This document shows positions 17,415 to 26,309 of a stretch of 57,758 bases of DNA, piece after piece. Source of the stretch: Verrucomicrobiales bacterium (lineage in GTDB: Bacteria; Verrucomicrobiota; Verrucomicrobiia; Limisphaerales; Palsa-1400). Both the position numbers and the translations under genes were made by a program. The number at the start of each line of letters is the position of its first letter. The first letter of the stretch is position 1. The DNA is taken from the NCBI GenBank assembly GCA_003140095.1, contig PLIU01000426.1, positions 1 through 57,758 of the forward strand, in the 5' to 3' direction. The notes beneath the pieces were generated by a model, which was not told where the DNA came from, searched no databases, and was given only the letters and a program-made list of their open reading frames with translations.

Positions 17415-18068
17415 TCAATTCGGGGGAATTACGCCAGCCCCAAAAACGAGGCCGTGGCGGAGTAAAAAGCGTCCGGTCCAGAGGGCAAGCATTGACGTTG
17501 CCAAAAGTGCAAACGAATTGCTGCTGTCGGGCACAAGACTCCAAGTGCCATCCGCAGATTGGCTGGTAAACAATGGGAAGAACGGGCCATATTCAACGTT
17601 ATTGGGGTAGATACCAACAGCTATCGAAAAATTCCCGTACTCGGGCGTATAAGCCTCACCCGTTCCGCCAGTGTATCCTTGCCAACCAGTCGGTGTCGCG
17701 GCTGTGATATCAGTATTGGACGGAATGGTAACAGGGCTGAGCACGCTCGAGAAAGGCGTGGAGGAGCCGGGCGCTACACCAAAAAAGTCTATACTCAAAA
17801 CGCTAAAGATAGAAGGCGGCTGATGAGGCTCCGGTATGTAGCCTGGTGGATAAGGTGTTACCTCAATTTCAATCGTGGTGCCGTTATACCCCGTCGGTTG
17901 GCCTGGGTTGGCCGTGAATTCGTAGGTCAGATCGTAATTGGCCCTCGCGTCGAGAGTGAAGAGGCTGGCCAGGCCGAGGCCGCAACACCAACAGACGACG
18001 CCACGCCATATCTCATTTCCGGTCCGTCCATTGCGAGAACCTTTCGGCAGATCAGAACCAGTCTTCAT
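17415..18068 (-). CDS. VPDSG-type sorting-signal protein, copy 2
   Basis: A protein of 217 residues starting at ATG 18068 ('MKTGSDLPKGSRNGRTG'). The layout is the same as in the tandem copy downstream: N-terminal signal, beta-rich region with 'YDLTYEFTANPGQPTGYN', and a C-terminal 'LVPDSSNSFALLATSMLALW' that fits a VPDSG-type exosortase signal (motif, membrane helix, then Arg). The final residues after 'LLR' ('HGLVFGAGVIPPN') are encoded by DNA that corresponds to the upstream region of copy 1, so the duplication junction has replaced the original tail. A gap of only 18 bases separates the two genes, and both share the sequence 'caattcgggg' upstream. Confidence 0.8.
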   Translation of the reverse strand: MKTGSDLPKGSRNGRTGNEIWRGVVCWCCGLGLASLFTLDARANYDLTYEFTANPGQPTGYNGTTIEIEVTPYPPGYIPEPHQPPSIFSVLSIDFFGVAPGSSTPFSSVLSPVTIPSNTDITAATPTGWQGYTGGTGEAYTPEYGNFSIAVGIYPNNVEYGPFFPLFTSQSADGTWSLVPDSSNSFALLATSMLALWTGRFLLRHGLVFGAGVIPPN

Positions 18069-18525
18069 AATCGTTTTTACCACAATGTCCAATTCGGGGG
18101 ATTACGCAAGCCCCAAAAACGAGGCGGTCGCGGACGATCCAAAAGCAGCATCAACTATTCCAAGAAATCCAGCTTCTTACGCGTTTTACTGTAAGCTCTG
18201 AGCTACATATCTTGCCGTAAAAGTGATACGGCACTGAATCGCTTTAATCGAAAGCTGGACTGTAAAAATACGCATTGGGGTCGCATCTAAACATTCTACA
18301 TTTTACGTTTCGGCAGCGGGTGAGCGCCGCGGCGAGCGTGGCATCTTTTTCCGAGGCCCTGACGGCTGAGCCGATATGGAAATAAGCGAAAATAGCGACT
18401 GCAACATGACTGACCCCGGCTTTTGAGCCAGTTGAAACCATTATTGCATATAGACTAATTGAAAACTCATGTGATTGCCCTCCAATCGGCACGTTGATTC
18501 GCTGAATTCTTACGGAATGGTGGAA
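18069..18525. other. gene-free stretch between VPDSG-type gene and response regulator
   Basis: No supported gene. It contains the duplicated upstream region of the VPDSG-type pair (to ~18128) and a ~57-bp block (18362-18418) almost identical to one at ~13858-13913. Confidence 0.6.
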
Positions 18526-18984
18526 TTATTCATTGGCTGCGTGACGATTATCCGTAGTAGCAGCGCTTAACCAAAGTGCCTGCATTTGATGCGCGATTTT
18601 TATCAACTCATCCAAGTTGTGCGGTTTTACAAAATACTCGCGCGCGCCCAATTGCCGGGCTATGTTCATATCACATTCGTGGGCGGAAGACGACAGCACC
18701 ACGGCAGGGATTTGTTTCAAGTCCGGCTGTTCCGCCAGCCAACCGAGGACATCGAATCCATTCATGCGCGGCATTTTGAGGTCGAGAACAATCAAGGCGG
18801 GCAACGGGTGAGCGGCGCGGTCTGCGTAGCGACCTTTTCCGCTAAGATAATCCATGGCTTCCTGACCGTCGGGCACGAAAACCAACGGGCACGGCAATTT
18901 GGCACTTCCAAACGCCAACTCAAGGATCATGCGGTCAGATTCTTCATCTTCGGCAGCCAATATCGGACGGATCTTTTCACTCAT
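18526..18984 (-). CDS. single-domain CheY-like response regulator (Rcp1 type)
   Basis: A 152-residue stand-alone receiver. Acidic residues lie in 'LAAEDEESDRMILELAF', the phospho-acceptor Asp in 'ALIVLDLKMPRMNGFDVLGW', the Ser/Thr switch in 'AVVLSSSAHECD' and the conserved Lys in 'AREYFVKPHN'. The long beta3-alpha3 loop ('YLSGKGRYADRAAHPLP') is typical of Rcp1-like partners of PAS/phytochrome kinases. The start ATG overlaps the stop of the kinase gene (ATGA at 18981-18984), so it is co-translated with that kinase. It carries no output domain and probably shuttles phosphate. Confidence 0.92.
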   Translation of the reverse strand: MSEKIRPILAAEDEESDRMILELAFGSAKLPCPLVFVPDGQEAMDYLSGKGRYADRAAHPLPALIVLDLKMPRMNGFDVLGWLAEQPDLKQIPAVVLSSSAHECDMNIARQLGAREYFVKPHNLDELIKIAHQMQALWLSAATTDNRHAANE

Positions 18985-21900
18985 GCGTTTTCATTCTTCG
19001 GTGCGACGCGCAAATCCACCCAAAAGCGGCTGCCTTGGTCGGGTTCAGATTCTACCCCAACTATTCCTCCCATGCGTTCGACAACTTTGCGAACAATCGC
19101 GAGGCCGATACCAGTGCCCTCGTATCGATCATCAAGCTTTTGGAACATTGCGAAGACGCGAGACTGTGCATGTTTTGGAATACCGATTCCTTTATCCTCA
19201 ACCCAAATTCGCGCAAACCCGTCTTTAATTTCGGACCGCACACGCACTTTCGGATGCACACCCGGCGCCACGAATTTAACGGCATTGCCCAACAAATTTG
19301 AAAAGCACTGCGTCAGCAAGGATTCATTGCCGAGTACAATCGGAAGATTTTCCTCAATCTGAATATCAGCAGTCCCGGACTGAAGGTTTGGATATGTATC
19401 CAGCAATCCATGCACGAGCTTCAACAAATCCACCTGTTGAAGTGGCGATTCTTTCAGTGCCGCCTTGGTGAAATTGAGAGCGTCATTGATTAGGTTATCC
19501 AGTCGCGCCGCACCGATCACAATTTTCTCGCAGTAAACCCTCGCTTCCGGCGATGTGCTGATGGCAGGTACTTTGTCCTTCAGCAGCCGCGCAAACATGC
19601 CCATGGCGCGCAAAGGCGCTCGCATGTCATGCGCAATGCTGTAGGAGAAGCTTTCGAGGTCATTGACTGTCTCCTTCAGTTTGGCCGTGCGTTCAGCGAC
19701 CGTTTCTTCCAGTTCGGCTGCGTGCTGCGAAAGCTTTTGCTGCGCGTCGCGCAGTATTTCCTCCGCTTTTTTGCGTTCAGTGAAATCGCGGAATACGAGC
19801 ACCGCGCCAAAGAGTGGCCCGCCTGGTCGGCGAATCGGCGCGGCACTGTCATCAATTGGCGTTTCCGCACCGTCCTTTGCGATCAGGATCGTGTGATCTG
19901 CGAGTCCCGCGACGCCACCGAGCCGCAGGACTTTTTCGACCGGATTTTCAACTGGCGCACGTGTTTCTTCGTTGACGATGCAAAACACTTTCGGCAGCGC
20001 CTGGCCGTGGGCATCGCCACTGCTCCATTTGGTGAGGCGCTCGGCTTCCGCGTTCACGTATGTGATGCGCCCTTCTTCATCAGTGACAATAACTGCGTCG
20101 CCAATGCTCGCGAGCGTTGTGGCGAGCAATTCCTTTTCACGCTCAAGGGCTTCCCGCGCGGCGACAACCTCTGAGATGTCGTGAAGGATTTTCGATGCGC
20201 CAACGATTTCGCCATCGGCGTTTTTCAAAGGCGAAATACTCACTGCGACCGGTATCTTTCTTCCGTCCTTGGCGAGGCGTATGGTTTCCAACCGTTCGAT
20301 GGGCTGACCTTGCCGCAACCGGTTGATGATGTGGTCCTCCTCATTTAGTCGGTCGGGCGGGAATAACAAAGTTACATGTTTGCCGACAATTTCCTCCGCA
20401 TCATAACCAAAGAGTCGCTCGGCGCTTGAATTCCAACTCTGAATGACACCGTCGAGATTCTTGGTCACCATTGCGTCGCCCGAATGTTCTACGATAGCGG
20501 CAAGACGCGCGATTGCCTGCTGTGTTTTGTGCTGTTCGGTCACGTCGCGAAAAACCAACACGACGCCGAATACCGGCCCGTCCGGCTCGCGAATCGGCGC
20601 GGCACTGTCGCCAATCGGCATCTCCGTTCCGTCTTTCGCGATCAGAACCGTATGATTCGCGAGTCGGACTATGTCCCCGAGCCGCAGAACTTTCTCAACT
20701 GGATTTTCAACCAGCGCGCGTGTTTCTTCGTTAACGATGCGAAAGACTGTCCGCAACGGCTGACCGGCAGCTTCGCGATTGCTCCATTTCGTTAGGCGCT
20801 CAGCTTCGGCATTCAGAAAGGTGACACCCCCATTAGTATCAGTAACAATGACGGCGTCGCCGATGCTGGAGAGCGTAGTTGCGAGCAATTGCTTTTCGCG
20901 TAACAGCGCTTCCCGTGCGGCAACAACATCCGAGATGTCGTGAATGATTTTTGCCGCGCCGATGACTTGGCCATCGGCATCTTTCATGGGTGAAACACTC
21001 ACCGAAACCGGGATTTGCTTTCCGTCCTTCGCGACCCGAATGGTTTCCAAACGTTCGACGGGCTGGCCTTGCCGGAGCAGCCCAATAATATAGTCCTCTT
21101 CCTTCAAACGATCTGGCGGGAACAGGACGGTTACAGGTTTGCCAACAATTTCTTCCGCGCGATAACCAAAGAGGCGCTCGGCACTTGGATTCCACGTTTG
21201 GATCACACCATTGAGATTCTTGGTAATAATTGCGTCGCCGGAATGTTCGATGATAGCGGCGAGACGAGAGGCTGCCTCCTGCGCTCTGCGTTGCGCGGTC
21301 ACGTCGCGAAATACCAGAACCGCGCCAAACAGCGGACCATCCGCGTGTCGAATCGGCGCGGTACTGTCGCCAATCGGAGTCTCAACGCCGTCCTTGGAAA
21401 CTAGCAAAGTGTGATTCGCCATACCCGCCACCTTGCCAGTGCGAAGAACCTTTTCGACCGGATTCTCTGCCGTCTGCCTTGTCTGCTCGTTGAGGATGTG
21501 AAAGACTTTCGGCAATGTCTGGCCCTTCGCTTCGGAATCCTTCCAACCACTGAGCCGTTCTGCTTCGGGGTTCAGGAAAGTGACGTTGCCATTCTCATCG
21601 GTTAAAATGACCGCGTCGCCGATGCTGGCGACCGTCGCCGCGAGCAGGTCGTGAGCTTTGACCAATTCACCCTCAGCGTATTTACGCTTCGCAGCTTCAT
21701 TCACGCGCCGCCTTCGAGCCAGATGCGTTGCATGGATCGCGCCGAGCCGTTCCTCTCGCTGTGCTTTCGTGCGCGGCTTCAGCGAAGAATCACCGTGAAG
21801 GCGGGGTCGGTGCATTTGCGGGGCCTCGGCATACGTCATTTTCCCTTCGGACAAGGAGGAAGCATGTTCGGCCATTTGGCGTTCTTGCTTTTCCAAGTCC

Positions 21901-22070
21901 GACAAACGGAGTTTCCCCACCGAAAGACTTTGGGTTTTCAACGACCGGCGCATGAGCTTGCCCTTCACTCTGATCCGTGCGAATAAAATGCCTGATGGAA
22001 CGTAGCGAATTAAATTTGACACTGGTGTCTTTTGCCAGAGCGACTTTGATTTTGTTTGCCTCTCTTTCAT
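18981..22070 (-). CDS. five-PAS sensor histidine kinase with an integrase-like N-terminus
   Basis: A 1029-residue protein without membrane helices. PAS domains lie at ~143-260, 265-385, 395-512, 517-637 and 648-765; they alternate between two types, so an A-B pair of ~253 residues is repeated (A-B-A-B-A). A coiled coil (~770-800) leads to HisKA with 'SYSIAHDMRAPLRAMG' (His814) and an ATPase with 'NLLGNAVKFVAPG', 'EDKGIGIPK' and 'YEGTGIGLAIV'. Residues ~11-110 ('WQKTPVSNLIRYVPSGILFA', 'GKLMRRSLKTQSLSVGKLRL', 'DSSLKPRTKAQREERL') look like the arm-binding/SAM-like N-terminus of a tyrosine integrase. No ATG lies between residues ~90 and 147, so the true kinase start is uncertain (a GTG at residue 123 is possible). 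Confidence 0.9.
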   Translation of the reverse strand: MKERQTKSKSLWQKTPVSNLIRYVPSGILFARIRVKGKLMRRSLKTQSLSVGKLRLSDLEKQERQMAEHASSLSEGKMTYAEAPQMHRPRLHGDSSLKPRTKAQREERLGAIHATHLARRRRVNEAAKRKYAEGELVKAHDLLAATVASIGDAVILTDENGNVTFLNPEAERLSGWKDSEAKGQTLPKVFHILNEQTRQTAENPVEKVLRTGKVAGMANHTLLVSKDGVETPIGDSTAPIRHADGPLFGAVLVFRDVTAQRRAQEAASRLAAIIEHSGDAIITKNLNGVIQTWNPSAERLFGYRAEEIVGKPVTVLFPPDRLKEEDYIIGLLRQGQPVERLETIRVAKDGKQIPVSVSVSPMKDADGQVIGAAKIIHDISDVVAAREALLREKQLLATTLSSIGDAVIVTDTNGGVTFLNAEAERLTKWSNREAAGQPLRTVFRIVNEETRALVENPVEKVLRLGDIVRLANHTVLIAKDGTEMPIGDSAAPIREPDGPVFGVVLVFRDVTEQHKTQQAIARLAAIVEHSGDAMVTKNLDGVIQSWNSSAERLFGYDAEEIVGKHVTLLFPPDRLNEEDHIINRLRQGQPIERLETIRLAKDGRKIPVAVSISPLKNADGEIVGASKILHDISEVVAAREALEREKELLATTLASIGDAVIVTDEEGRITYVNAEAERLTKWSSGDAHGQALPKVFCIVNEETRAPVENPVEKVLRLGGVAGLADHTILIAKDGAETPIDDSAAPIRRPGGPLFGAVLVFRDFTERKKAEEILRDAQQKLSQHAAELEETVAERTAKLKETVNDLESFSYSIAHDMRAPLRAMGMFARLLKDKVPAISTSPEARVYCEKIVIGAARLDNLINDALNFTKAALKESPLQQVDLLKLVHGLLDTYPNLQSGTADIQIEENLPIVLGNESLLTQCFSNLLGNAVKFVAPGVHPKVRVRSEIKDGFARIWVEDKGIGIPKHAQSRVFAMFQKLDDRYEGTGIGLAIVRKVVERMGGIVGVESEPDQGSRFWVDLRVAPKNENA

Positions 22071-22094
22071 ACCAACAGCTTCATGTGGCGGTAT

Positions 22095-22556
22095 TCATGC
22101 TCTCCCCTCCGCAATGTGCTTATGTTTTCCACAAAATTCATTAACCATAGTAATCCAGATACCCGTACGGGCGCCATGGGGTATAACCCGACTCCGACAA
22201 AAAACGCCTTGGCTCGTTAAGAGTTTTATATAATCCTCCCTTATTAGTCTCCGCCGTGGGGAGCGCATCTGGTCTGCCTGTAGGAAACCGGTCTTCTCCG
22301 GCGTCCGTGTGTGCAGGACGATCACTTCTCCATTGGTGGAAGCTCCCGTCATGTCGAACTTCGAGTCGCCCAACAAATGCAACAGCAGCGTTTCCAACAC
22401 TCGCCTGTCTCGTTCGTCTGGGACAACTGCTGTTGCCGCTGCGAATGACGAAGGGGAACGGTAGGTAAAGAGGGTCAGCACCATGAGCAAACAAGTTCGT
22501 AGCGTGCCTTGGACCAAAGTCGAACGTCGCAAGTTCTTGATAATCCGCGGGACCAT
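22095..22556 (-). CDS. hypothetical secreted protein
   Basis: A protein of 153 residues if started at ATG 22556 ('MVPRIIKNLRRSTLVQGTLR'), where a basic segment and 'CLLMVLTLFTYRSPSSFAAA' give a plausible signal peptide. The mature part contains 'DERDRRVLETLLLHLLGDSK' and 'GEVIVLHTRTPEKTGFLQAD', which read like a structured domain. The C-terminal ~45 residues have odd composition and may be out of frame relative to an ancestral gene. It is not recognised as a named family. It lies upstream of the kinase gene on the same strand, 24 bases away. Confidence 0.5.
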   Translation of the reverse strand: MVPRIIKNLRRSTLVQGTLRTCLLMVLTLFTYRSPSSFAAATAVVPDERDRRVLETLLLHLLGDSKFDMTGASTNGEVIVLHTRTPEKTGFLQADQMRSPRRRLIREDYIKLLTSQGVFCRSRVIPHGARTGIWITMVNEFCGKHKHIAEGRA

Positions 22557-22738
22557 ATGCCTGTTTTGCGGCCAAAATCGAGAGTCTTCCATAATCTGTC
22601 AGCAGCAAAGTAAATCGAGCAGAATCGGATAGCGAGCCATTTAGCGAACTGACCCCGATACGGAATATTACAATTTGGTAAGGCGCGGAAAAGCCGGAAT
22701 GCTTTGCCAAGTCTGGGGCGGCAAGATATGGTTTCGCC

Positions 22739-24094
22739 TTGACGCTTTTGCCCATTGCGAATCGCGAGTTGCGCGTTTCGGCCCGCAACAAAGCGACCCA
22801 CCGTTTGCGCATCCTCTTCGCCGTGGGCGCCGTCGCGATTGGCGGCGGGCTCGGCCTCATCTCCATGTCGATCGGCGGTGCTCTCGTTTCGCAACTTGGC
22901 ATTTGGATATTCGCGGCGCTCAAATGGATTGCCTTTGTTTTCACTTGCGCGGCCGGGACTTTTCTGACGGCTGATTGCTTGAGCGAAGAAAAACGGGAGG
23001 GCACGCTGGGTCTGCTTTTCTTGACAGATCTGCGCGGCTATGACGTGGTGCTGGGAAAATTGCTGGCCACCTCCATGCGGACCTTCTACAGTCTTCTGGC
23101 GATCTTTCCAGTGATGGCCTTTTCCTTTGTTCTGGGCGGCGTCGCCGCGGACGATTTCCAGCACACGCTCCTATCGCTTTGCAACACGTTGTTCTTTTCA
23201 CTGGCGCTGGGAATGGTCATTTCGGTCATCAGCCGCGACCCGCACAAGGCCTTGACCGCGGCGCTGGCGGCGATGGTGGCATTCTTATTTCTAACGCCCG
23301 AGCTGGATTGGCTGCTTTTGGGCCGAAACGCCAACGCGCCGCGAATGAGTTTGCTTTCTCCTTTGTATGCTTTCACTCATACAAGCTCCTATCACGCGCC
23401 TGATTTTTGGCGCAGTATAATCCTCGTCCATTTGGCGGGTTGGTGTTGCCTGGCGATCGCCGGTTGGTTGGCGCCCAGAACCTGGCAGGAGAAAGGAATC
23501 CGGCCCAGCTTCGGAATGAGATGGCAAAGTCCGCTGTTTGGCTCCGCCAATGCCCGCTCCAGCAGTCGGGCATCGCTGAATGACAACCCGATCTGCTGGA
23601 TCATCTCGCGAGATCGCTGGGCTTCAAACGTCGCGCGGTTGGCGCTCCTTCTGGTTCTTGGAGTATTCGTGCTGAGCCTGGCATCGCTGTTTCAAGTCCC
23701 TGGTCCAGCGACTCCCGCCCCCGCCACTACTGCCACGGCCACCAGCACCGCGACTACAACTTCAACCAACGGCGTCACAACCTTTAGCTACGGTGTCAAT
23801 TTGGCCGGCGGTTTGGCCGTAAACAGCTTGTACATGCTTGCTGATAAGTGCGCTGGCGCCCTATCGCTCGCGCTCGAGTTCTGGCTCGCCGCGCACGTCT
23901 GCCGTTTTTATGTCGATGGCAAGAAGAACGGTTTCCTCGAACTCATGTTGGTGACACCCATCCGGCCGGCGGACATTTTGCATGGCCATTGGCTCGCCTT
24001 GCGCCGGCTCTTTCTCGTGCCCGTGGCCGCGCAACTCTTCCTGACATTATCATGCGCCGCCATTGAATGGTGGGTTCCCGTTCGACCGCTCTAG
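22739..24094 (+). CDS. ABC-2-type permease, N-terminal part (frameshifted)
   Basis: A frame of 451 residues from TTG 22739 ('MTLLPIANRELRVSARNKAT'), a start typical of this permease group; no ATG lies nearby. Membrane helices are evident at ~27-50, 55-77, 105-130, 145-165, 225-245, 300-320 and 360-385. The motif 'TADCLSEEKREGTLGLLFLT' and 'YDVVLGKLLATS' is characteristic of bacterial ABC-2 permease subunits, as is 'KKNGFLELMLVTPI'. The frame ends early, after 'AAIEWWVPVRPL', and the missing last third is found in the overlapping frame 24067-24489. No ATP-binding gene is adjacent on either side. Confidence 0.75.
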   Translation: MTLLPIANRELRVSARNKATHRLRILFAVGAVAIGGGLGLISMSIGGALVSQLGIWIFAALKWIAFVFTCAAGTFLTADCLSEEKREGTLGLLFLTDLRGYDVVLGKLLATSMRTFYSLLAIFPVMAFSFVLGGVAADDFQHTLLSLCNTLFFSLALGMVISVISRDPHKALTAALAAMVAFLFLTPELDWLLLGRNANAPRMSLLSPLYAFTHTSSYHAPDFWRSIILVHLAGWCCLAIAGWLAPRTWQEKGIRPSFGMRWQSPLFGSANARSSSRASLNDNPICWIISRDRWASNVARLALLLVLGVFVLSLASLFQVPGPATPAPATTATATSTATTTSTNGVTTFSYGVNLAGGLAVNSLYMLADKCAGALSLALEFWLAAHVCRFYVDGKKNGFLELMLVTPIRPADILHGHWLALRRLFLVPVAAQLFLTLSCAAIEWWVPVRPL

Positions 24095-24489
24095 CCTTGG
24101 CTCCGGGTATGACGACAACCTTGACGGCACCCAACCGCGCCTTGGAAATTGCGCAACTCCTTGCGATTGGACTGGGGGCGATGGGTTGGTGCCTGGGGCT
24201 GTTTCCCATCGTCTGGTTTTCCATCTGGATGGGCCTCAGTTCAAAAAAGATCAACATCGCGATGGTCAAGACCTTTTGCTACGCGAAGGTTTTGCCGTGG
24301 TTTGGAGTGTCCTTTGCCGTGATTTTTTTGATGCTGTTGACTCTGAGATTCACTGGTAACCTCGCCATTTATCTTTGTGCCATGGAGCCCTCGCTTTTGT
24401 TCATCTGTGTAAATGTTGCCCTCATAGCCTTCGCTCGTCGCCGCGCGCGCACGGCCTTTGCCAAATGGCCCGATTTAACTGCCGCTTGA
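24067..24489 (+). pseudogene. ABC-2-type permease, C-terminal part (frameshifted continuation)
   Basis: 140 residues that complete the permease encoded upstream: 'WFSIWMGLSSKKINIAMVK' matches the last cytoplasmic loop of this family, between two final membrane helices, and 'IAFARRRARTAFAKW' is a typical basic tail. The frame opens right after a TGA at 24064-24066 and overlaps the first part by 28 bases, so either one base was gained or lost near 24064-24094 or a programmed shift occurs. Separate translation from ATG 24067 would give a half-permease. Confidence 0.65.
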
Positions 24490-24505
24490 AAAGACGAGTA
24501 GGACT

Positions 24506-25804
24506 TTAGTGGCTGGCCCTGCTGCCGCCGGTCTTGGCCGGCGCTTGGGAGAGCAGTTCGATGGCTTTGAGCAATTGGGTGTCGCCCGATGTACGCAACT
24601 GTTCCGCCGTCATGTCGCGTTCCGAGATGGGGCGCAGCAGGGCGTTGGGTGAAAGACTGACTTTAACGTCCGGCTCGATCCCGCGGTGCCAGAAGGAAAC
24701 TTTGTTCGGTGTCAACCATTCCTGGACTGCCAGCAGCAGGGCCGAGCCGTCGCTGAGTTGAAATTGGGTCAAAACCGTTCCGGTGCCCAGCGTTGTTTCT
24801 CCGACCAGCTTGGCGCGGTGGGCGTCACGCAGTGCGCCGGCCACGATCTCGGAATCACTGGCCGAACGGCCATTGACGAGCAACGCCAGCGGGATGTCCG
24901 TAGCCACGCCGCCAGGCTCCACAGCCAGGTTGGTGATGATGTTGTTGGCGTTCTTTTCCCACATGACATTGCCCGCCCGCAGGAACTGGCTGGCGGTGCC
25001 CACGCCCTCCTCCAACGCCCCGCCGGGGTTATTGCGAAGGTCAAGAATAATTCCCTGCAAACCCTGTTCTTTGATTTCCAGCAACGCCTTGCGCAGGTCG
25101 GCCGTCTCGCCGTCGCTGAACATGTCGATGCGCAGATGGGCCAGGTTGGAGCCGGGCAGCCGTTGCCAACTCACGTGGTTGAGTTTCATGGCGGCGCGGA
25201 CAATTTTGATTTCGCGCCGGAGGCCGTCGCTGGGATTGAACACCGTCAAAGCGACCGATTGCCCGACTTCGCCGGACATTCTGGCCGAAATGTGGCTCAA
25301 AGGCAGTCCGGACACCGAATGCCCATCCACTTGCAAGATGACGTCGCCGGGGCGCACGCCCGCCTGTTGCGCGGGCGAGCCGTCGATGGGCGCGACCACC
25401 ACCGCCTCGTGCTTGGTGGACTGGACGATATCCACGCCGATGCCGTTCAATTTGCCTTGCACCGCCGCGCCGGCTTTGCGGGATTCCAAGGCGGTCAGAT
25501 AGACGCTGTGGCCGGTGTCGCCGAGGGCTTCGGTCATACCGTTGATCGCGCCGGCGGCCATATTGGCATGGCGCACCGCCGGACGGTCCACGTAATACTT
25601 GTCAATGATGTCCCAAGCCTGCGCCATCAATTGGAAGTCCCCTGCGGCGCTGGCGGGGATGCCGGTCCTCAGGAACCATCGTTCCAGCGCGGCGCCCGCG
25701 CTCAAGGCCACGACCAGCAAGAACGCCAGCCCGAAGCCGGGCCGGATGTGGCAGGAGAGAAGGGTCAACTTCTGGTGCTGGTGCGGATCAGGGGACGGAT
25801 TCAT
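24506..25804 (-). CDS. S41-family C-terminal-processing-like protease, catalytic Lys replaced
   Basis: A 432-residue protein with one N-terminal membrane anchor (~22-40, 'PGFGLAFLLVVALSAGAALE'). A helical region precedes a PDZ domain (~115-205, 'GVRPGDVILQVDGHSVSGLP'), and the S41 core follows ('GIILDLRNNPGGALEEGV', 'LVNGRSASDSEIVAGALRD'). Ser316 sits where the CtpA/Prc nucleophile lies. The general-base lysine of the usual GKGTV motif is replaced: the protein reads 'GETTLGTGTVL' with Thr341. It may use another base or be a non-catalytic scaffold. It starts one base after the stop of the TPR gene, so the two form an operon. Confidence 0.88.
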   Translation of the reverse strand: MNPSPDPHQHQKLTLLSCHIRPGFGLAFLLVVALSAGAALERWFLRTGIPASAAGDFQLMAQAWDIIDKYYVDRPAVRHANMAAGAINGMTEALGDTGHSVYLTALESRKAGAAVQGKLNGIGVDIVQSTKHEAVVVAPIDGSPAQQAGVRPGDVILQVDGHSVSGLPLSHISARMSGEVGQSVALTVFNPSDGLRREIKIVRAAMKLNHVSWQRLPGSNLAHLRIDMFSDGETADLRKALLEIKEQGLQGIILDLRNNPGGALEEGVGTASQFLRAGNVMWEKNANNIITNLAVEPGGVATDIPLALLVNGRSASDSEIVAGALRDAHRAKLVGETTLGTGTVLTQFQLSDGSALLLAVQEWLTPNKVSFWHRGIEPDVKVSLSPNALLRPISERDMTAEQLRTSGDTQLLKAIELLSQAPAKTGGSRASH

Positions 25805-25805
25805 T

Positions 25806-26309
25806 TTACATCAGTCTAATTTCCTGGCGAAGAGGTTCCAGATCAGTGTCGCTCAGGGACATTTGTTTGAGTTGGGCCGGATTACCCAGTTGGAACGCTT
25901 CCCGCAGCAAAGCGCGCGCCAGGGCCAAATTGCCCAACTGGCATTCGTAGCAGGCCAAATTGTATGGAATCAGCATCTCGGCCGGGAAGAGACGGCGGGC
26001 GGCGGCCAGGATTTCCTTGGCGCGTGGAATGCCGCCTCCAGGCTTCCGGCGGGTCGCATAGGCCAGCTTGGTCCAGGCGGCGGGTTCACCGGGCATCGTG
26101 CGGGCCAAGGTGAAGGCGGCTTCGGAAGCCAGGTCCCAATGGCCTGCTTGAGCATGAACATCATACCGCAGCCAGAGAACGGCGGGGTGCTTGGACAAAG
26201 CCTTCCGCACACCGTCCAACTCCGCGGCGGCTTCGCGCCAATTGCCCAACTCCAGCCAGCCAATGGCGGCCGATACAAAATGCGAATCAGGCGGTTCAAG
26301 CGGTTGCAT
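25806..26309 (-). CDS. TPR-like protein
   Basis: A 167-residue protein from ATG 26309 ('MQPLEPPDSHFVSAAIGWLE'). It consists of helical pairs with tetratricopeptide spacing: 'GWLELGNWREAAAELDGV', 'VLWLRYDVHAQAGHWDLASE', 'IPYNLACYECQLGNLALARA'. The N-terminal 'PPDSHxxSAAxGWLELGN' type of opening is a recurrent verrucomicrobial TPR family. It has no signal peptide. It is coupled to the S41 protease gene downstream, suggesting that it acts with that protein, perhaps as an adaptor. Confidence 0.75.
   Translation of the reverse strand: MQPLEPPDSHFVSAAIGWLELGNWREAAAELDGVRKALSKHPAVLWLRYDVHAQAGHWDLASEAAFTLARTMPGEPAAWTKLAYATRRKPGGGIPRAKEILAAARRLFPAEMLIPYNLACYECQLGNLALARALLREAFQLGNPAQLKQMSLSDTDLEPLRQEIRLM

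Noticed and set aside
18244-18492. An 82-codon minus-strand frame before the response regulator
   Set aside because: Largely translated repeat sequence shared with 13.86-13.91 kb, with no plausible protein features.
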